A DNA stretch of 9,510 nt. Origin: Minisyncoccota bacterium (lineage in GTDB: Bacteria; Patescibacteriota; Minisyncoccia; UBA6257; JAAZHW01). The translations under genes were made by a program, and so were the position numbers. The notes under the pieces were generated by a model. That model was not told the DNA's origin and did no database searches. It saw only the letters and a program-made list of their open reading frames with translations. The stretch covers positions 1 to 9,510 of the forward strand of contig JAQVHD010000017.1 of the NCBI GenBank assembly GCA_028696375.1. Direction: 5' to 3'. This document shows positions 1 through 5,600 of the stretch, piece by piece; positions within the stretch are counted from its first letter, which is position 1, and the number at the start of each line of letters is the position of its first letter.

Positions 1-242
1 TTCCAAATTGGTTCAATTTTCATCACCATACCCGGACCTCCTCCATAAGGCTTATCATCAACTTTTTTATGCTTATCAATAGTAAAATCACGCGGATTTA
101 TGATATTAATCTTGATGATTCCTCTCTGTTGGGCGCGCTTTAAAATAGAAATGTCGAAATAACTGAAAGCCTCAGGAAAAAGCGAAATAACATCGAAAAT
201 GAGGGTTTTTTTATTTTTTACTTTGGAAGTTGTTGTTTTCAT
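1..242 (-). CDS. trmD: tRNA (guanine-N1)-methyltransferase, N-terminal part (cut by window edge)
   Basis: TrmD methylates G37 next to the anticodon of a subset of tRNAs using S-adenosylmethionine, preventing +1 frameshifting. Eighty codons are visible from the ATG at 242-240 to the left edge. They match the family's N-terminus: FDVISLFPE at residues 16-24, a SILKRA stretch near 32-37, NPRDFT at 49-54, DKHKKVDD at 56-63 and the signature [10 protein letters not shown] at 65-74. The SAM-binding trefoil knot and the C-terminal domain lie outside the window. About 14 Lys/Thr-rich residues precede the usual start of the fold, and no later in-frame ATG would remove them. No Shine-Dalgarno is visible. 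It follows khpA on the same strand, behind a hairpin terminator. A khpA-trmD order is a common remnant of the rpsP-khpA-rimM-trmD operon. Identification is secure. Confidence 0.95.
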   Translation of the reverse strand, partial: MKTTTSKVKNKKTLIFDVISLFPEAFSYFDISILKRAQQRGIIKINIINPRDFTIDKHKKVDDKPYGGGPGMVMKIEPIW

Positions 243-269
243 CTATTTTATTGTAATATCTTTTCAAAA

Positions 270-300
270 GAAAATGAACCCCTTTAAGGGGTTCATTTTC
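270..300 (-). terminator. Intrinsic terminator between khpA and trmD
   Basis: A perfect 15-bp inverted repeat (arms 270-284 and 286-300) has a GC-rich core of AACCCC/GGGGTT. Read on the minus strand it is followed by a T-rich tail (ATTTTCTTTT), the layout of an intrinsic terminator. It lies 22 bp after the khpA stop and 27 bp before the trmD start. Read on the plus strand it also has a TAATTTTT tail, but no plus-strand gene reads into it. With no room for a promoter between it and trmD, it probably acts as a partial terminator that lowers trmD relative to khpA. Confidence 0.8.
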
Positions 301-322
301 TAATTTTTAATGAAATGACTAA

Positions 323-640
323 CTAAAAATTTTCTAGGCCTTCTACTTCTTTGTCAACCGAGCTGTCGGTTTTTCTCGTTGAACCCTCGGGTTCCTCAAT
401 CTTCAGATTGACACGAGCATTGTGACGAAGGCCAATGAGTCTAGTTAAAGATCGAATTGCTCTTACTGTTGAACCTTGTCGGCCAATAATGCGGCCCATA
501 TCCTTTGGATTTACCTTAAGTGTCAAAAGTACTCCCATTTCATCAATTGTCCGAGTAACTTTGACATCCTCAGGATAATCGACAAGCGCTTTAACGATAT
601 ACTCGAGGAATTCTTGATCTTTTGGAATTTGATTATTCAT
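323..640 (-). CDS. khpA: KH-domain RNA-binding protein KhpA (YlqC family)
   Basis: This 105-residue protein has a single type II KH domain, with the GxxG loop as IIGRQG at residues 51-56 flanked by NPKDMGR and STVRAIRSLTR. The N-terminal DQEFLEYIVKALVDYPEDV is typical of the KhpA/YlqC family, small RNA chaperone-like proteins that in Gram-positive bacteria pair with KhpB (Jag) and affect cell division and translation. The usual family length is about 75-80 residues. Here a polar, mostly acidic tail of about 25 residues follows the domain (EEPEGSTRK onwards). The gene is first in its transcription unit, with a good promoter at 690-717 and trmD next. An AAAGGA stretch exists upstream but is more than 15 nt from the ATG, too far for a normal Shine-Dalgarno. 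Stop is TAG. Identification is confident; the role in this organism is inferred from family. Confidence 0.92.
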   Translation of the reverse strand: MNNQIPKDQEFLEYIVKALVDYPEDVKVTRTIDEMGVLLTLKVNPKDMGRIIGRQGSTVRAIRSLTRLIGLRHNARVNLKIEEPEGSTRKTDSSVDKEVEGLENF

Positions 641-689
641 GATAGTCAGAACAGCATTCCTTTAAGTCGACCTTTACCGGATAGCTAAT

Positions 690-717
690 ATTATAAAAAT
701 AATAAAAAGTAAGTCAA
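690..717 (-). promoter_or_regulatory. Sigma-70-type promoter for khpA-trmD
   Basis: On the minus strand, TTGACT (712-717) and a perfect TATAAT (690-695) are separated by 16 bp. The predicted start is near 683, giving a leader of about 43 nt before the khpA ATG at 640. This is the strongest promoter match in the window. Seen by eye; no transcript data. Confidence 0.75.
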
Positions 718-766
718 GAATGGCAATAAAAGTATTAGATTTATAAAAATTTTTCTTAACTAAAGC

Positions 767-802
767 CAGCAGCGATTTTTTCTTTAGAAAAAATCGCTGC
801 TG
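767..802. repeat. 36-bp perfect palindrome between divergent promoters
   Basis: The arms 767-782 and 787-802 are perfectly complementary over 16 bp around a 4-nt TTTA loop. GC pairs are at the outer base (CAGCAGCG) and A/T pairs near the loop, the reverse of a standard terminator, and neither side has a clean T run directly after the stem. It lies about 50 bp behind the -35 box of the khpA promoter and about 46 bp behind that of the pth promoter, so it should be outside both transcripts. It could be a shared operator for a dimeric protein, a cruciform site or a relic. The function is unknown. Confidence 0.6.
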
Positions 803-847
803 TCGCTAGTTTACATCCTACATTGTTGACGTTGAATTTTTAACGGC

Positions 848-876
848 TTGCTAATTAATTTTACCTCAAGTAAAAT
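848..876 (+). promoter_or_regulatory. Probable promoter for pth-dnaB-recR
   Basis: TTGCTA (848-853) and TAAAAT (871-876) are separated by 17 bp, with a predicted start near 883 and a leader of about 23 nt before the pth ATG. A second, overlapping candidate is TTGACG (826-831) with GCTAAT (850-855) at 18-bp spacing. I cannot choose between them from sequence alone, but one is needed because the plus-strand run begins here. Confidence 0.55.
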
Positions 877-905
877 ATAGAAAACGGTTTAAAAAAATAG
901 AACGT

Positions 906-1442
906 ATGATTTTAATTATTGGCCTGGGTAATAAAGGTAATAAATTTAAAAACACTCGCCACAATATTGGCGCTGAAATCCTAATACATTTTACGGAAAA
1001 TAATCATTATCAATCTTTTAAATTAGAAAAAAAGCTGCAATCGCTAATTTCAAAAAATGAAGAAATAATCTTGGCCATTCCTCAATGCTTTATGAATGAA
1101 TCGGGAGAGATTGTAAAAAAATTGGTGGACTACTTTAAAATTTCTCTGGATAATCTTCTCGTTATTCATGATGATACGGATATTCGATTGGGTGAATTTA
1201 AAATTCAAAAAAATAGAGGGGCAGCTGGTCATAAGGGTCTGGAATCCATAATCAATTGTTTAAAATCAAAGAATTTTTGGAGATTAAGAATTGGCGTTCG
1301 TTCCCCAAAGGTAATACATCAAAAGGCGGAGGAAATTGTTTTAAAAAAATTCACTCGAGAAGAACGACGGATTATTCAGCAAATCGAACCGGTCATTTTT
1401 GGAAAGATTCTGCAATGGATTCAACAAGTTAAAATGCAATAG
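906..1442 (+). CDS. pth: Peptidyl-tRNA hydrolase
   Basis: Pth cleaves the ester bond of peptidyl-tRNAs that fall off the ribosome, recycling tRNA; it is normally essential. The 178-residue protein is close to the usual length of 180-195. Family motifs appear in order: IIGLGN at 4-9, TRHNIG at 17-22 containing the catalytic histidine H19, FMNESG at 62-67, HDDTD at 88-92 with the aspartate that assists catalysis, GHKGLESI at 108-115, and RLRIGV near 126-131. Two family positions differ: GLGNPG reads GLGNKG (K10), and the GHNG asparagine (N114 in E. coli), which contacts substrate, is K110. The C-terminal part is basic. There is no Shine-Dalgarno upstream of the ATG. It is first of three plus-strand genes; dnaB follows after 50 bp. 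Stop is TAG. Confidence 0.95.
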   Translation: MILIIGLGNKGNKFKNTRHNIGAEILIHFTENNHYQSFKLEKKLQSLISKNEEIILAIPQCFMNESGEIVKKLVDYFKISLDNLLVIHDDTDIRLGEFKIQKNRGAAGHKGLESIINCLKSKNFWRLRIGVRSPKVIHQKAEEIVLKKFTREERRIIQQIEPVIFGKILQWIQQVKMQ

Positions 1443-1492
1443 TGGATATCTTGTTAATTCCCTTTATTATTAAGATCATTTAAAATTAGTTC

Positions 1493-2905
1493 ATGAACTC
1501 ATCGACTAATAAACAATCTATCAATAAGGAATTACCCCCTCAAAACATAGAAGCTGAACAGTCTGTTTTGGGTTGTTTAATGATTGATAAAGAAGCCATT
1601 ACGAAAGTGGCTGATTTTCTAACTCCTGATGATTTTTATCGATCCGCCCATCAAAAAATTTATGCTGCTGTCTTGGATCTTTATACTAAACACGAACCAA
1701 TTGATATCGTTAGCGTCACCAATCGCTTAAAGGAGAAAAAACAATTAAGCGAAGTGGGTGGAGCCAGTTATTTAGCTTCTCTAATTAACATGGTGCCCAC
1801 AAGTAGCCATGTAGTAATGTACGCTAAAATCGTTCAGCAAAAACGGGTTTTACGAGATCTTATTAGTACTTCGTATGAAATTGGCGAGATGGCTTGGAAA
1901 GAAAATAAAGATGTAGACGTCCTTCTTGACGAAGCAGAACAAAGACTTTTTCAAATTACCCAAAAATCATTACGCCAAGAATTTCTGCCATTGAAACCAA
2001 TGCTCTCAAAAGCATTTGAAAGAATTGAGATGCTTCAGCAAGGAGAAAAACAATTTTCAGGCATTCCAACAGGATTTACCGAATTAGACAAAAAATTATT
2101 TGGGCTACAACCATCAGATCTAATTATTTTAGCAGCGCGGCCATCATTAGGAAAAACTTCTTTGGCCTTAGATATTGCTCGACACGCGGCGGTTAAAGAA
2201 AAGAAAAGTGTCGGAATTTTTAGTTTAGAAATGTCAAAAGAGCAAGTGGTGGATCGGTTAATTAGCGCCGAATCCGGTATTGAACTGTGGCGGATTCGCA
2301 CAGGCAAATTAAATCCCGAACATTTTGAGATTTTACAACAAGGTCTCGACCGACTTTCTCAGGCACCTATTTATATTGATGATAACTCTTCACCTAATAT
2401 TATGCAGATTCGAACCATGGCTCGCCGGCTTCAGGCAGAAAAAGGTTTGGATTTAATTATCATTGATTATCTTCAATTGATTGTGCCTCGCGAAAATTAC
2501 AATGGCAGTATGGTGCAGCAAATTACTGAAATTTCCAGAGGATTAAAAGCTCTCGCCCGAGAATTACAAATTCCTATTTTAGCTGTTTCTCAACTTTCAC
2601 GTGCCGTGGAACAAAGAGATCATAAAATTCCTAAATTGTCTGATTTGCGCGAATCTGGCTCTATTGAACAAGATGCGGACGTTGTTCTCTTTATTTATCG
2701 AAAAGATCGGGATCAGCCAGAGTCAGAATTAACGGAAGAAGAAAAAAATACAGCGGAAATTATTATTGCTAAACATCGTAATGGGCCCTTGGGAACAGTA
2801 AAAATTAAATTTATTCCTGAATTAACGACTTTTCGCAACATTGATACTACCTTTAGCGATGAGGGCGGCGAAGGGGCCGATTTTAGTTGGTCTGTGTTAG
2901 AATAA
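1493..2905 (+). CDS. dnaB: Replicative DNA helicase
   Basis: DnaB is the hexameric 5'-3' helicase that opens the replication fork and recruits primase. At 470 residues it has normal length and both domains. The N-terminal domain is at about 13-115 (PPQNIEAEQSVLG, then the DDFYRSAHQKIY stretch). After a linker comes the RecA-like domain from about 185: Walker A ARPSLGKTS at 215-223 (K221), SLEMS at 244-248 with the likely catalytic E246, Walker B LIIIDY at 321-326, the DNA-binding DLRESGSIEQDADVV at 384-398, and KHRNG at 427-431 supplying the arginine finger R429. No intein interrupts it. The start gives a normal short N-terminal tail, with no Shine-Dalgarno. In many bacteria rplI (bL9) precedes dnaB; here pth does. 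recR starts 3 nt after its stop, so the two are probably translationally coupled. Confidence 0.98.
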   Translation: MNSSTNKQSINKELPPQNIEAEQSVLGCLMIDKEAITKVADFLTPDDFYRSAHQKIYAAVLDLYTKHEPIDIVSVTNRLKEKKQLSEVGGASYLASLINMVPTSSHVVMYAKIVQQKRVLRDLISTSYEIGEMAWKENKDVDVLLDEAEQRLFQITQKSLRQEFLPLKPMLSKAFERIEMLQQGEKQFSGIPTGFTELDKKLFGLQPSDLIILAARPSLGKTSLALDIARHAAVKEKKSVGIFSLEMSKEQVVDRLISAESGIELWRIRTGKLNPEHFEILQQGLDRLSQAPIYIDDNSSPNIMQIRTMARRLQAEKGLDLIIIDYLQLIVPRENYNGSMVQQITEISRGLKALARELQIPILAVSQLSRAVEQRDHKIPKLSDLRESGSIEQDADVVLFIYRKDRDQPESELTEEEKNTAEIIIAKHRNGPLGTVKIKFIPELTTFRNIDTTFSDEGGEGADFSWSVLE

Positions 2906-2908
2906 AAT

Positions 2909-3508
2909 ATGTATCCTGATTCTATTAAAAACCTTGCGGAAACAATTGCTCGCCTTCCTTCAATAGGCAAAAGGCAGGCTTTAAGATTAATCTTCTATTT
3001 AATTCGTAACCAAGATGTACGCAGACAACTTATCCAGCAGTTGAATGAATTGGAAAAAAAGATAAAAATTTGTGAGCGATGTTTTTTGCCATTTGAAGGT
3101 CCTGGGCAATTGTGCCATATTTGTAGTAATCCTTCCCGCATCCAAAATATCATTGCTATCGTTGAAAAAGAAATCGACGTCTTTTCTATTGAACAAACCA
3201 ACTCCTTCAAAGGTACTTACCACATTCTTAGCCACTTAATTGATCCTTCCGATATTAATAGTTATAACACCTTGCGACTCGATCAACTGGAAAAAAGGGT
3301 CCGCAGACTCCCTCAGCAAATTGCCGATGAAATCATTATTGCTATTAGCCCTACTACAGAGGGTGATTTAACAGCAATGTATTTGGAACGTAAATTAAAA
3401 AATTTAGCTAAAAAAATTAGTCGCATTGGCCGCGGCATTCCTACTGGTGGTGAAATCGAATTTGCTGATGCTGAAACTCTAAAAAATGCTCTTTCTAATC
3501 GTCGCTAA
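2909..3508 (+). CDS. recR: Recombination mediator protein RecR
   Basis: RecR, with RecO and RecF, loads RecA on SSB-coated gapped DNA and forms ring-shaped tetramers. The 199-residue protein is full length. It has an N-terminal helix-hairpin-helix (LPSIGKRQA at 16-24), a zinc finger with C55, C58, C69 and C72, a Toprim domain from about 80 (IIAIVEKEIDV, later SPTTEGDLTAMYL), and the C-terminal GRGIPTGGEIEFADAETL stretch with Walker-like character. The Toprim loop usually written GGxLSPLDGIGP is diverged here (SHLIDPSDINSYN at 108-120). The ATG lies 3 nt after the dnaB stop with no Shine-Dalgarno. The gene is last in the plus-strand run and ends just before the shared terminator. The common partner gene dnaX is not nearby. 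RecJ, which acts in the same pathway, is encoded further right on the opposite strand. Confidence 0.97.
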   Translation: MYPDSIKNLAETIARLPSIGKRQALRLIFYLIRNQDVRRQLIQQLNELEKKIKICERCFLPFEGPGQLCHICSNPSRIQNIIAIVEKEIDVFSIEQTNSFKGTYHILSHLIDPSDINSYNTLRLDQLEKRVRRLPQQIADEIIIAISPTTEGDLTAMYLERKLKNLAKKISRIGRGIPTGGEIEFADAETLKNALSNRR

Positions 3509-3521
3509 TCGCTCAAAAAAT

Positions 3522-3546
3522 AAAAAACTCCATTAAGGAGTTTTTT
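3522..3546. terminator. Bidirectional terminator between recR and rplU
   Basis: The stem AAAAAACTCC (3522-3531) pairs with GGAGTTTTTT (3537-3546) around the loop ATTAA. It has A runs on one side and T runs on the other, so it can terminate both the recR transcript and the convergent rplU transcript. Its right arm touches the rplU stop codon (3546-3548), so the convergent units have almost no spacer. The GC core is only 4 bp, so strength is uncertain, but form and position are convincing. Confidence 0.8.
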
Positions 3547-3854
3547 TATTTAATTTTATTAATTTTTACTTCCGTAAACCATTGACGATGGCCTTTCTTT
3601 TTTCGATAACGAGTTTTGTTATGATAACGAAAAACAATTACTTTTTTGGCTCTGCCCGTTTTCAAAATCTCTCCCTCAACCGAATGACCTTTTAAATAAG
3701 GTTTCCCTATTTCTACCTTATTATCATCAGCAATCAAAAGAACGCGATCGAAGTTCACCTTTTCACCCGGTTTCCCTTCGATTTTTTCGATCTTAATTCG
3801 CTGACCTTCCTCTACTAAATATTGCTTTCCTCCTGTTTCAATAATAGCAAACAT
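3546..3854 (-). CDS. rplU: 50S ribosomal protein bL21
   Basis: bL21 is a 23S rRNA-binding protein of the large subunit. The 102-residue product matches the family across its full length: MFAIIETGGKQYLVEEGQ at the N-terminus, DRVLLI near 36-41, and the basic C-terminal part VFRYHNKTRYRKKKGHRQ that binds rRNA. It is last in the minus-strand run: the creatininase-family gene ends 17 bp upstream, and the stop overlaps the terminator shared with recR. In most bacteria rpmA (bL27) follows rplU directly; here there is no space for it, so bL27 must be encoded elsewhere if present. No Shine-Dalgarno precedes the ATG. Confidence 0.97.
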   Translation of the reverse strand: MFAIIETGGKQYLVEEGQRIKIEKIEGKPGEKVNFDRVLLIADDNKVEIGKPYLKGHSVEGEILKTGRAKKVIVFRYHNKTRYRKKKGHRQWFTEVKINKIK

Positions 3855-3871
3855 AGGTTATATCTTAGAAA

Positions 3872-4720
3872 TTATTTTTGGTTTGTCAATTGACTACCAT
3901 CGGCTTTTGATACTTCTTCGTTTTCTAGGGTTTTATGATTTTCATTTTCCCTTTGAGAAATAAATTTTTCTATTTTCTGCGTAATTTTTTCAAATTGATT
4001 AATAATATCAAGAATTTCTTCGGCCGCCTCTTCCCATAAAAACTCGCCAATCTCTTTTGAGGCTTTTGATGGCTCGCCATAAACACCACTCTTTGATTCA
4101 TACTCCCATGGTAAAAATAATTTTAAAGTACCCTCATCGAGAGGCTTATAATCTTTAGTTTTTAATAAGCCTGTCTCGTCCACGATTTTATCCATTGATA
4201 CTAATTTTTCATTCATCGCCAACATTAGAGAAGTTTCGATTTCATCAGCATGGCGAATCCAATATTTATAATTGACTTTTTTTAGGGCTTGGATTCCTCG
4301 CTTGCCCGATAAATATAGCGGAATAGTAGCAGTATAGGGGTATTCAACATTTAAAGTAGCAGTGATGTCTTCGAGATAGCTTTGATTTCCGCCATGACCA
4401 TTTAATAAGAAAATCTTGCGGAAGCCATTATCTAAAACGCTTTGCCCAATTTCCAAAACAATTTGCTTAAAAGTTTTATCATTAACCTTGAGCGATCCGG
4501 CATAACCGCCAGAAACACCATAGGGTAATGTTGGCAGAAGAACGATTTTATCTTTGGCTTTTTTCTCAACGCGTTTAGCAATATTTTCCGCAATAAAAGC
4601 ATCTGTACCTACAGGCAAATGAAAGCCGTGCTGCTCAATGGCGCCCAATGGAAATAAAACAACGACATGATCTTTGTTTAAATTTTTAATTTCTTCAACA
4701 GTTAATTCTGAATAAATCAT
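3872..4720 (-). CDS. Creatininase-family metallohydrolase, substrate unknown
   Basis: This 282-residue protein belongs to the creatininase (creatinine amidohydrolase) family, metal-dependent amide hydrolases that also include the mycofactocin peptidase MftE and a formamide hydrolase of riboflavin/F420 biosynthesis. Visible motifs are PLGAIEQHGFHLPVGTD at 24-40 with metal ligands E29, H31 and D40, NGHGGN at 107-112 with H109, HADEIETS at 157-164 with E162, and GVYGEPSKAS at 212-221. NGHGGN lacks the glutamate of true creatininase (NGHYEN), so creatinine is an unlikely substrate. About 39 residues after 243 form a polar, charged tail beyond the usual fold. It follows the glycosyltransferase by 34 bp and precedes rplU by 17 bp. 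A five-codon frame (ATG at 4739, TAA at 4724-4722) ends one base before its ATG. No pathway neighbour reveals the substrate. Confidence 0.88.
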   Translation of the reverse strand: MIYSELTVEEIKNLNKDHVVVLFPLGAIEQHGFHLPVGTDAFIAENIAKRVEKKAKDKIVLLPTLPYGVSGGYAGSLKVNDKTFKQIVLEIGQSVLDNGFRKIFLLNGHGGNQSYLEDITATLNVEYPYTATIPLYLSGKRGIQALKKVNYKYWIRHADEIETSLMLAMNEKLVSMDKIVDETGLLKTKDYKPLDEGTLKLFLPWEYESKSGVYGEPSKASKEIGEFLWEEAAEEILDIINQFEKITQKIEKFISQRENENHKTLENEEVSKADGSQLTNQK

Positions 4721-4754
4721 ATTAATACCATTTTCTCATAAAAAAAGAAAAGTT

Positions 4755-5480
4755 TCAATCTTTTTCACGCACATAAGGTTTATTAAAAAAATAGATGCTT
4801 AAATAATTTAAAAAATAACGCAAAGATGTTTTAAAACTTCCTTCCTTTTTAAAACGACGACTGGAGGAATAAATTTTGAGCTGGGAAGAAAAAATAACTT
4901 TTCCCTCCTTAGCCAACCGCATCGCCGTAATAACGTCCTCCCCCCAAAACTTAATTGAGGTATCGAAACCACCGATTTTTTCTAAAACAGTCTTTTTAAT
5001 AAAGCAGTTGCCGCCAATGATAATAGCCGCTGGTTTTCGGAAAATAAAATGCAAAATTTTGGGGATGATGGGATAAAAAACAGATTGAAACAGTAAAGAG
5101 AGATGTCGAAAAAAATAAGAAGCATCAAAATAGTCATAAGGGCCGGAAACGGCAACAACATTGGTTTTTTGCAAGTATTTTTCCGCTTTTTTAAGCCAAT
5201 CCACCGGAACACGACAATCTGCGTCAAGGCAAGCAATAATATCGCCTTTGGCAGCTAAAAAACCTCGCTGTCGTGCCCAAGTTAGTCCCTGATGCTCTTC
5301 TTTAACAATATTATTTATTCCCCATTTTTGGGCTACCGAAACTGTTTGATCAGTACAATTATTGTCCACAATAATAATTTCAAATTCTTCGGACGGATAA
5401 TCTAATTGTTTTAAAGATTCTAATAAAAAAGGAAGTGTCTTTTCTTCGTTATAACAAGGTATGACTAAAGAAAATTTCAT
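4755..5480 (-). CDS. GT2-family glycosyltransferase
   Basis: The 241-residue product is a GT-A fold family 2 glycosyltransferase, which moves a sugar from a nucleotide-sugar to an acceptor, often a lipid-linked or surface glycan. Motifs: SLVIPCYNEE at 4-13, IIIVDNNCTDQT at 35-46, the metal-binding DxD as DAD at 86-88, GGNCFIKK at 156-163, GGFD at 170-173 and the likely catalytic WGED at 179-182. A hydrophobic amphipathic stretch near 127-147 may sit on the membrane; I see no clear transmembrane pair. I chose the ATG at 5480 because the longer open frame, reaching 5546, runs backwards through tRNA-Gly. That leaves only 8 nt between tRNA and ATG, with no Shine-Dalgarno. The stop is TGA. Donor and acceptor are unknown; a role in cell-envelope glycan is inference. 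Confidence 0.9.
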   Translation of the reverse strand: MKFSLVIPCYNEEKTLPFLLESLKQLDYPSEEFEIIIVDNNCTDQTVSVAQKWGINNIVKEEHQGLTWARQRGFLAAKGDIIACLDADCRVPVDWLKKAEKYLQKTNVVAVSGPYDYFDASYFFRHLSLLFQSVFYPIIPKILHFIFRKPAAIIIGGNCFIKKTVLEKIGGFDTSIKFWGEDVITAMRLAKEGKVIFSSQLKIYSSSRRFKKEGSFKTSLRYFLNYLSIYFFNKPYVREKD

Positions 5481-5488
5481 AAATTTAG

Positions 5489-5560
5489 AGCGGGTGACCG
5501 GATTTGAACCGGCGATCTTCTCCTTGGAAGGGAGACGTGTTGCCACTACACCACACCCGC
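5489..5560 (-). tRNA. tRNA-Gly, anticodon UCC
   Basis: The 72-nt cloverleaf folds completely. The 7-bp acceptor is GCGGGTG/CACCCGC, the D arm GTGT/ACAC has a 7-nt loop, and the anticodon stem TCTCC/GGAGA carries loop CTTCCAA, giving anticodon UCC for GGA and probably GGG. The variable loop has 5 nt. The T arm GCCGG/CCGGT has loop TTCAAAT, with one G-T pair at its outer end. The discriminator is U73, usual for bacterial tRNA-Gly. CCA is not encoded and must be added. It has its own promoter 10 bp upstream and is followed 8 nt later by the glycosyltransferase ATG, so both are probably one transcript. This is the ordinary UCC isoacceptor, not the UCA tRNA-Gly of TGA-recoding Absconditabacteria and Gracilibacteria. 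Confidence 0.97.
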
Positions 5561-5570
5561 TTTCTTTTTT

Positions 5571-5598
5571 ATTTTAATGATTCTTTTGTTTTTGACAA
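5571..5598 (-). promoter_or_regulatory. Promoter for tRNA-Gly and downstream glycosyltransferase
   Basis: On the minus strand, TTGTCA (5593-5598) and TAAAAT (5571-5576) are separated by 16 bp. The -10 box ends 10 bp before the first base of the tRNA, so transcription should begin within about 3-4 nt of the mature 5' end. It lies directly after the rnhB stop (5601-5603). No promoter or terminator is visible between the tRNA and the glycosyltransferase. Confidence 0.65.
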
Positions 5599-5600
5599 TA

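Noticed and set aside
767..802. The palindrome as an intrinsic terminator.
   Set aside because: Its GC pairs are at the base and A/T at the tip, there is no direct T tail on either side, and no gene on either strand reads into it.
2035..2307. Antisense open frames inside dnaB, recR, pth and other genes, and a frame-shifted open frame inside the glycosyltransferase (4982-5236).
   Set aside because: They overlap well-recognised genes, show no family resemblance, and have no promoter or start context of their own.
3872..4720. Assignment of the creatininase-family gene as MftE or as true creatininase.
   Set aside because: There is no mycofactocin gene nearby, and the NGHYEN motif of creatininase is NGHGGN here.
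4722..4757. TGA as a sense codon: reading through the glycosyltransferase TGA reaches a TAA one base before the creatininase ATG, and the RNase H gene TGA is also followed soon by an in-frame TAA.
   Set aside because: No long conserved gene here contains an in-frame TGA, both proteins end at sensible family lengths, and the tRNA-Gly has anticodon UCC, not UCA. TAA is frequent in such AT-rich spacers.
5481..5546. A longer N-terminus for the glycosyltransferase, starting at 5546 and adding 22 residues (MATRLPSKEK...).
   Set aside because: Those codons lie inside the tRNA-Gly gene, which folds perfectly. The SNPVTRS-like peptide is a typical artefact of translating a tRNA. The GT2 fold begins at the ATG at 5480.
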